In this document: piece after piece, positions 61,963 to 64,000 of the stretch
Position numbering within the stretch: the stretch's first letter is position 1
Layout of the letters: every line of letters begins with the position of its first letter
Assembly (NCBI RefSeq): GCF_963662255.1
Contig: NC_085072.1
Span: forward strand, 5,481,001 to 5,545,000
Direction of reading: 5' to 3'
Source: Cinclus cinclus
Lineage: Eukaryota > Chordata > Aves > Passeriformes > Cinclidae
Length of the DNA stretch: 64,000 bases
Made by a program: the position numbers and the translations under genes
Notes under the pieces: generated by a model
Databases searched by the model: none
What the model saw: only the letters and a program-made list of their open reading frames with translations
What the model was told of the DNA's origin: nothing

Positions 61963-62123
61963 AACCTAATTCTTGTAAACTTAATCCTCAAATAAAAGAA
62001 TAAATGCTCCAAAATCTGATATGCAGAAAATATTGTCTATTTGGACTCAACTTTTTTGTCCCTGGCTTTGTGTTGCTCCATGGCAACACAATCCCAGCTG
62101 GGAGGGTGGACATGTGGGGCAAT

Positions 62124-62283
62124 ATAGAATCCCAGCATGGTTTGGGTTGGAAGGGACCTTATTGCTCATCTCATGCCACCCCTGTCATGGGCAGGGACAG
62201 CTTCCCCTCTCCTGTGTTGCTCCAAGCCCCGTCCAGCCTGGCCTTGGACACTTCCAGGGATGGGGCAGCCACAGCTGCTCTGG
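62124..62283 (-). mobile_element. CR1 LINE, 3'-end fragment
   Basis: Antisense CR1: 'atagaatcccagcatggttt', 'gggttggaagggaccttatt', 'tgtcatgggcagggacagct', 'cttggacacttccagggatg' and 'gggcagccacagctgctctg'. The copy is well preserved. Confidence 0.92.
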
Positions 62284-62840
62284 AAAACAGATTATTTCAG
62301 CTCTCCAGCGCTGTGAGATGAGGACAAATTCTGCAGTCTGGCTTGCACCATCCATTGTGGGAGGCCAGATCCAAGGAAGATCCCTGACTGGTGCCACGGG
62401 AAGGGGGTGAGAGGCATTAAAGCTGTCCAGACACATCAACCTATTTCCAATTTGCCCAAAAGAGGAGGAGAACCAGGATACGAACTCCCAGTGTGAACAC
62501 TGATGAAAACCTGCAGGAAACCTCATTTTTCTGCACGTTTTGCAGCTTTGTTCCCCTCCAAACACAGGCTCAAAGCTCAATGAAATCCATAAAAAGCCCT
62601 TGGTAAGTGTCCTGCTCCAGTCAAGTCTTAATGAGCCAATCTGTCATGTCCTTTTGCACAGAGGTTGTATTTTCTCTTCAAATTTTTACTGCCTCAGGAA
62701 AAGCTAAAAGACAAGAACCCCCTTTGCTCTATCAAGAATGTGTCCTGGGCATGTTCGATCCTTGGAGCAAGGCAAAACCTGTGGCCAGGTGTGAAATATT
62801 TGCAGGTAAGAATGACTCCCTCCTTTGGGCTGAAATTCCC

Positions 62841-62961
62841 CAGAATCCCAGAATGGTTTGGGTTGGACGGGACCTTAAAGCTATGGGCAGGGACACCTTC
62901 CACCATCCCAGGTTGCTCCAAGTCCCGTCCAGCCTGGCCTTGGGCACGTCCAGGCTGCTCA
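62841..62961 (-). mobile_element. CR1 LINE, 3'-end fragment with internal deletion
   Basis: Antisense CR1: 'cagaatcccagaatggtttg', 'ggttggacgggaccttaaag', then a jump to 'ctatgggcagggacaccttc' (about 20 bases of the usual element are missing), then 'ccaggttgctccaagtcccg'. It lies about 0.56 kb from the previous copy in the same orientation but is a separate, differently broken insertion. Confidence 0.9.
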
Positions 62962-64000
62962 GGTTTGTCCCGGGAGCCACGAGATGGCACTCCAGGATCG
63001 GTATTTCCCTGCCACAGGCTCTCCAACCCGCGCTCGGCAGCTTTTCCTTCCTTTATTGCTTTATTGGAATGTGAACACGGGCGCAGGAAGGGCTGCCCCG
63101 GCTGGGGGGATGCTCCCCTGGAGGAATCGCTTTGCTGGGGATTCTCAGCACCAGTGCAGGGGGACGATTTAGGAGCTGCCCTCCCTGGCCTGGCATTGAG
63201 GCTGTGGGTCTTGCCTGGAGTAAAAACCAGCATGCCACTCTCACTCCGCTCTGAAAGCACAGCTCCGGCCCCCGGCTGCTCCTCCAGGTCTTGTCCGTGC
63301 CGGGCTGATCCCTGCGCGGCTGATCCTTGGAGTCGTGGCTCCCGCTGCGTCTGCCTCATTTCTTGTTGCTCATAGTAATGAGGAAATTCTTGCCAGAGAG
63401 CTGAGGACAAGCCCCGTGTGCCCCAAATCCGCAGCTGGGTCACTCTTCTGCTTGGGCACAAGAGAATCCCACCAGCTGGGCTGGGCATCCCAGGGATGTG
63501 TGATCCCAGGGGGATGGGGAGATAAATCACACTCTCACCATCCCACATCACGTCCTCCTCTATAGTCAGCTCCATTTTTACACAGTGCGAGAAGAGAATA
63601 ATTAACTTCCAGCCCAAATCACCTGGATCTCTCCCTCCACATCCCTGTTCCTGCTGGGTATGGAATCTCCAGGCCCCAGCAGTGATGGAGCCTCATTTAC
63701 CAATAAATAATGCAGCCAGTCCCTTGTCCTTCAGCACTGCAGAAATGGAGACACAGCAGGGACTTGGATCTCTCTCCTGGCTTCCTGCTGAGCAATTCCA
63801 CTGCAGCTGCTCCTGGGGAAAGAGGCAGCTTCCATTTTTACTAGGGTTCATATGGGAGGAGGTAATTTCCTTCACAAAACAGAGCTCTGCTTCTGTAAAA
63901 GCCTCGCCATGGGAGGCACTGGGTGAAAGCCTTTTCCTGCTCTCTTGGGTTGTCCAAGGGAAATCTCCAGCTGAGCCACATCCTTCTGGGGGACTTCCTG

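Larger units (their letters stand above)
60191..64000. other. Right flank downstream of KCNA10
   Basis: No gene is recognised. It contains a GGAT simple repeat (61933-61962) and two CR1 tails on the - strand (62124-62283, 62841-62961). The 307-aa - strand open frame at 62694-63617 runs through a CR1 copy and has no domain. The next conserved gene expected by synteny has not begun by base 64000, as far as I can see. Confidence 0.55.

Noticed and set aside
62694..63617. 307-aa - strand open frame downstream of KCNA10
   Set aside because: Runs through a CR1 tail and has no recognisable domain.

Overview
This window is vertebrate nuclear DNA, almost certainly from a bird. Two intronless coding sequences of the Shaker-type (Kv1) potassium channel family lie on the + strand. 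One is KCNA2 (Kv1.2, 499 aa, 15581-17080) and the other is KCNA10 (Kv1.8, 516 aa, 58459-60009). The order KCNA2 then KCNA10, both transcribed the same way, matches the KCNA3-KCNA2-KCNA10 cluster known from other amniotes, so KCNA3 is expected just upstream of base 1. The bird assignment rests on ten copies of the 3' end of CR1 LINEs, the dominant avian retroposon, with their typical tail and no poly(A). GC-rich sequence crowded with minisatellites suggests a microchromosome. A possible solo LTR near 40 kb resembles passerine elements as I remember them, but the species cannot be settled by eye.

Layout. 1-3.6 kb: AT-rich patches and a good poly(A) signal that may end a transcript from the left, possibly KCNA3. 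3.6-12.2 kb: intergenic, with CR1 pieces and small minisatellites. 12.2-15.6 kb: probable KCNA2 5' region, with a candidate leader exon and splice donor, a CpG island, a long pyrimidine tract and a 3' splice site 81 bases before the ATG. 15.6-17.1 kb: KCNA2 coding exon. 17.1 to perhaps 23.6 kb: AT-rich 3' UTR and flank, interrupted by a 17-bp minisatellite, ending in a strong poly(A) signal. 23.6-54.7 kb: gene desert with two large pyrimidine pentanucleotide arrays, a 20-bp minisatellite, a probable LTR, orphan CpG-rich blocks and several enhancer-like stretches. 54.7-58.4 kb: candidate KCNA10 promoter, a 36-base candidate mini-exon and a 3' splice site. 58.5-60.2 kb: KCNA10 and its poly(A) signal. 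60.2-64 kb: intergenic, with two CR1 copies.

Both genes encode voltage-gated K+ channel alpha subunits that assemble as tetramers through an N-terminal T1 domain. Kv1.2 serves axons and neurons. Kv1.8 is known from hair cells and epithelia. They share a core but differ at both ends: only Kv1.2 carries a C-terminal PDZ ligand. I found no other protein-coding gene. The remaining long open frames fall in GC-rich, repeat or antisense sequence and match no family I recognise. I found no tRNA, rRNA, CRISPR array or prokaryotic system. The observations most worth checking are the possible KCNA10 mini-exon with an upstream ORF ending on the start codon, the homeodomain-site cluster at 52.4 kb, the POU-type palindrome at the KCNA2 leader exon, and the structured 17-bp minisatellite.
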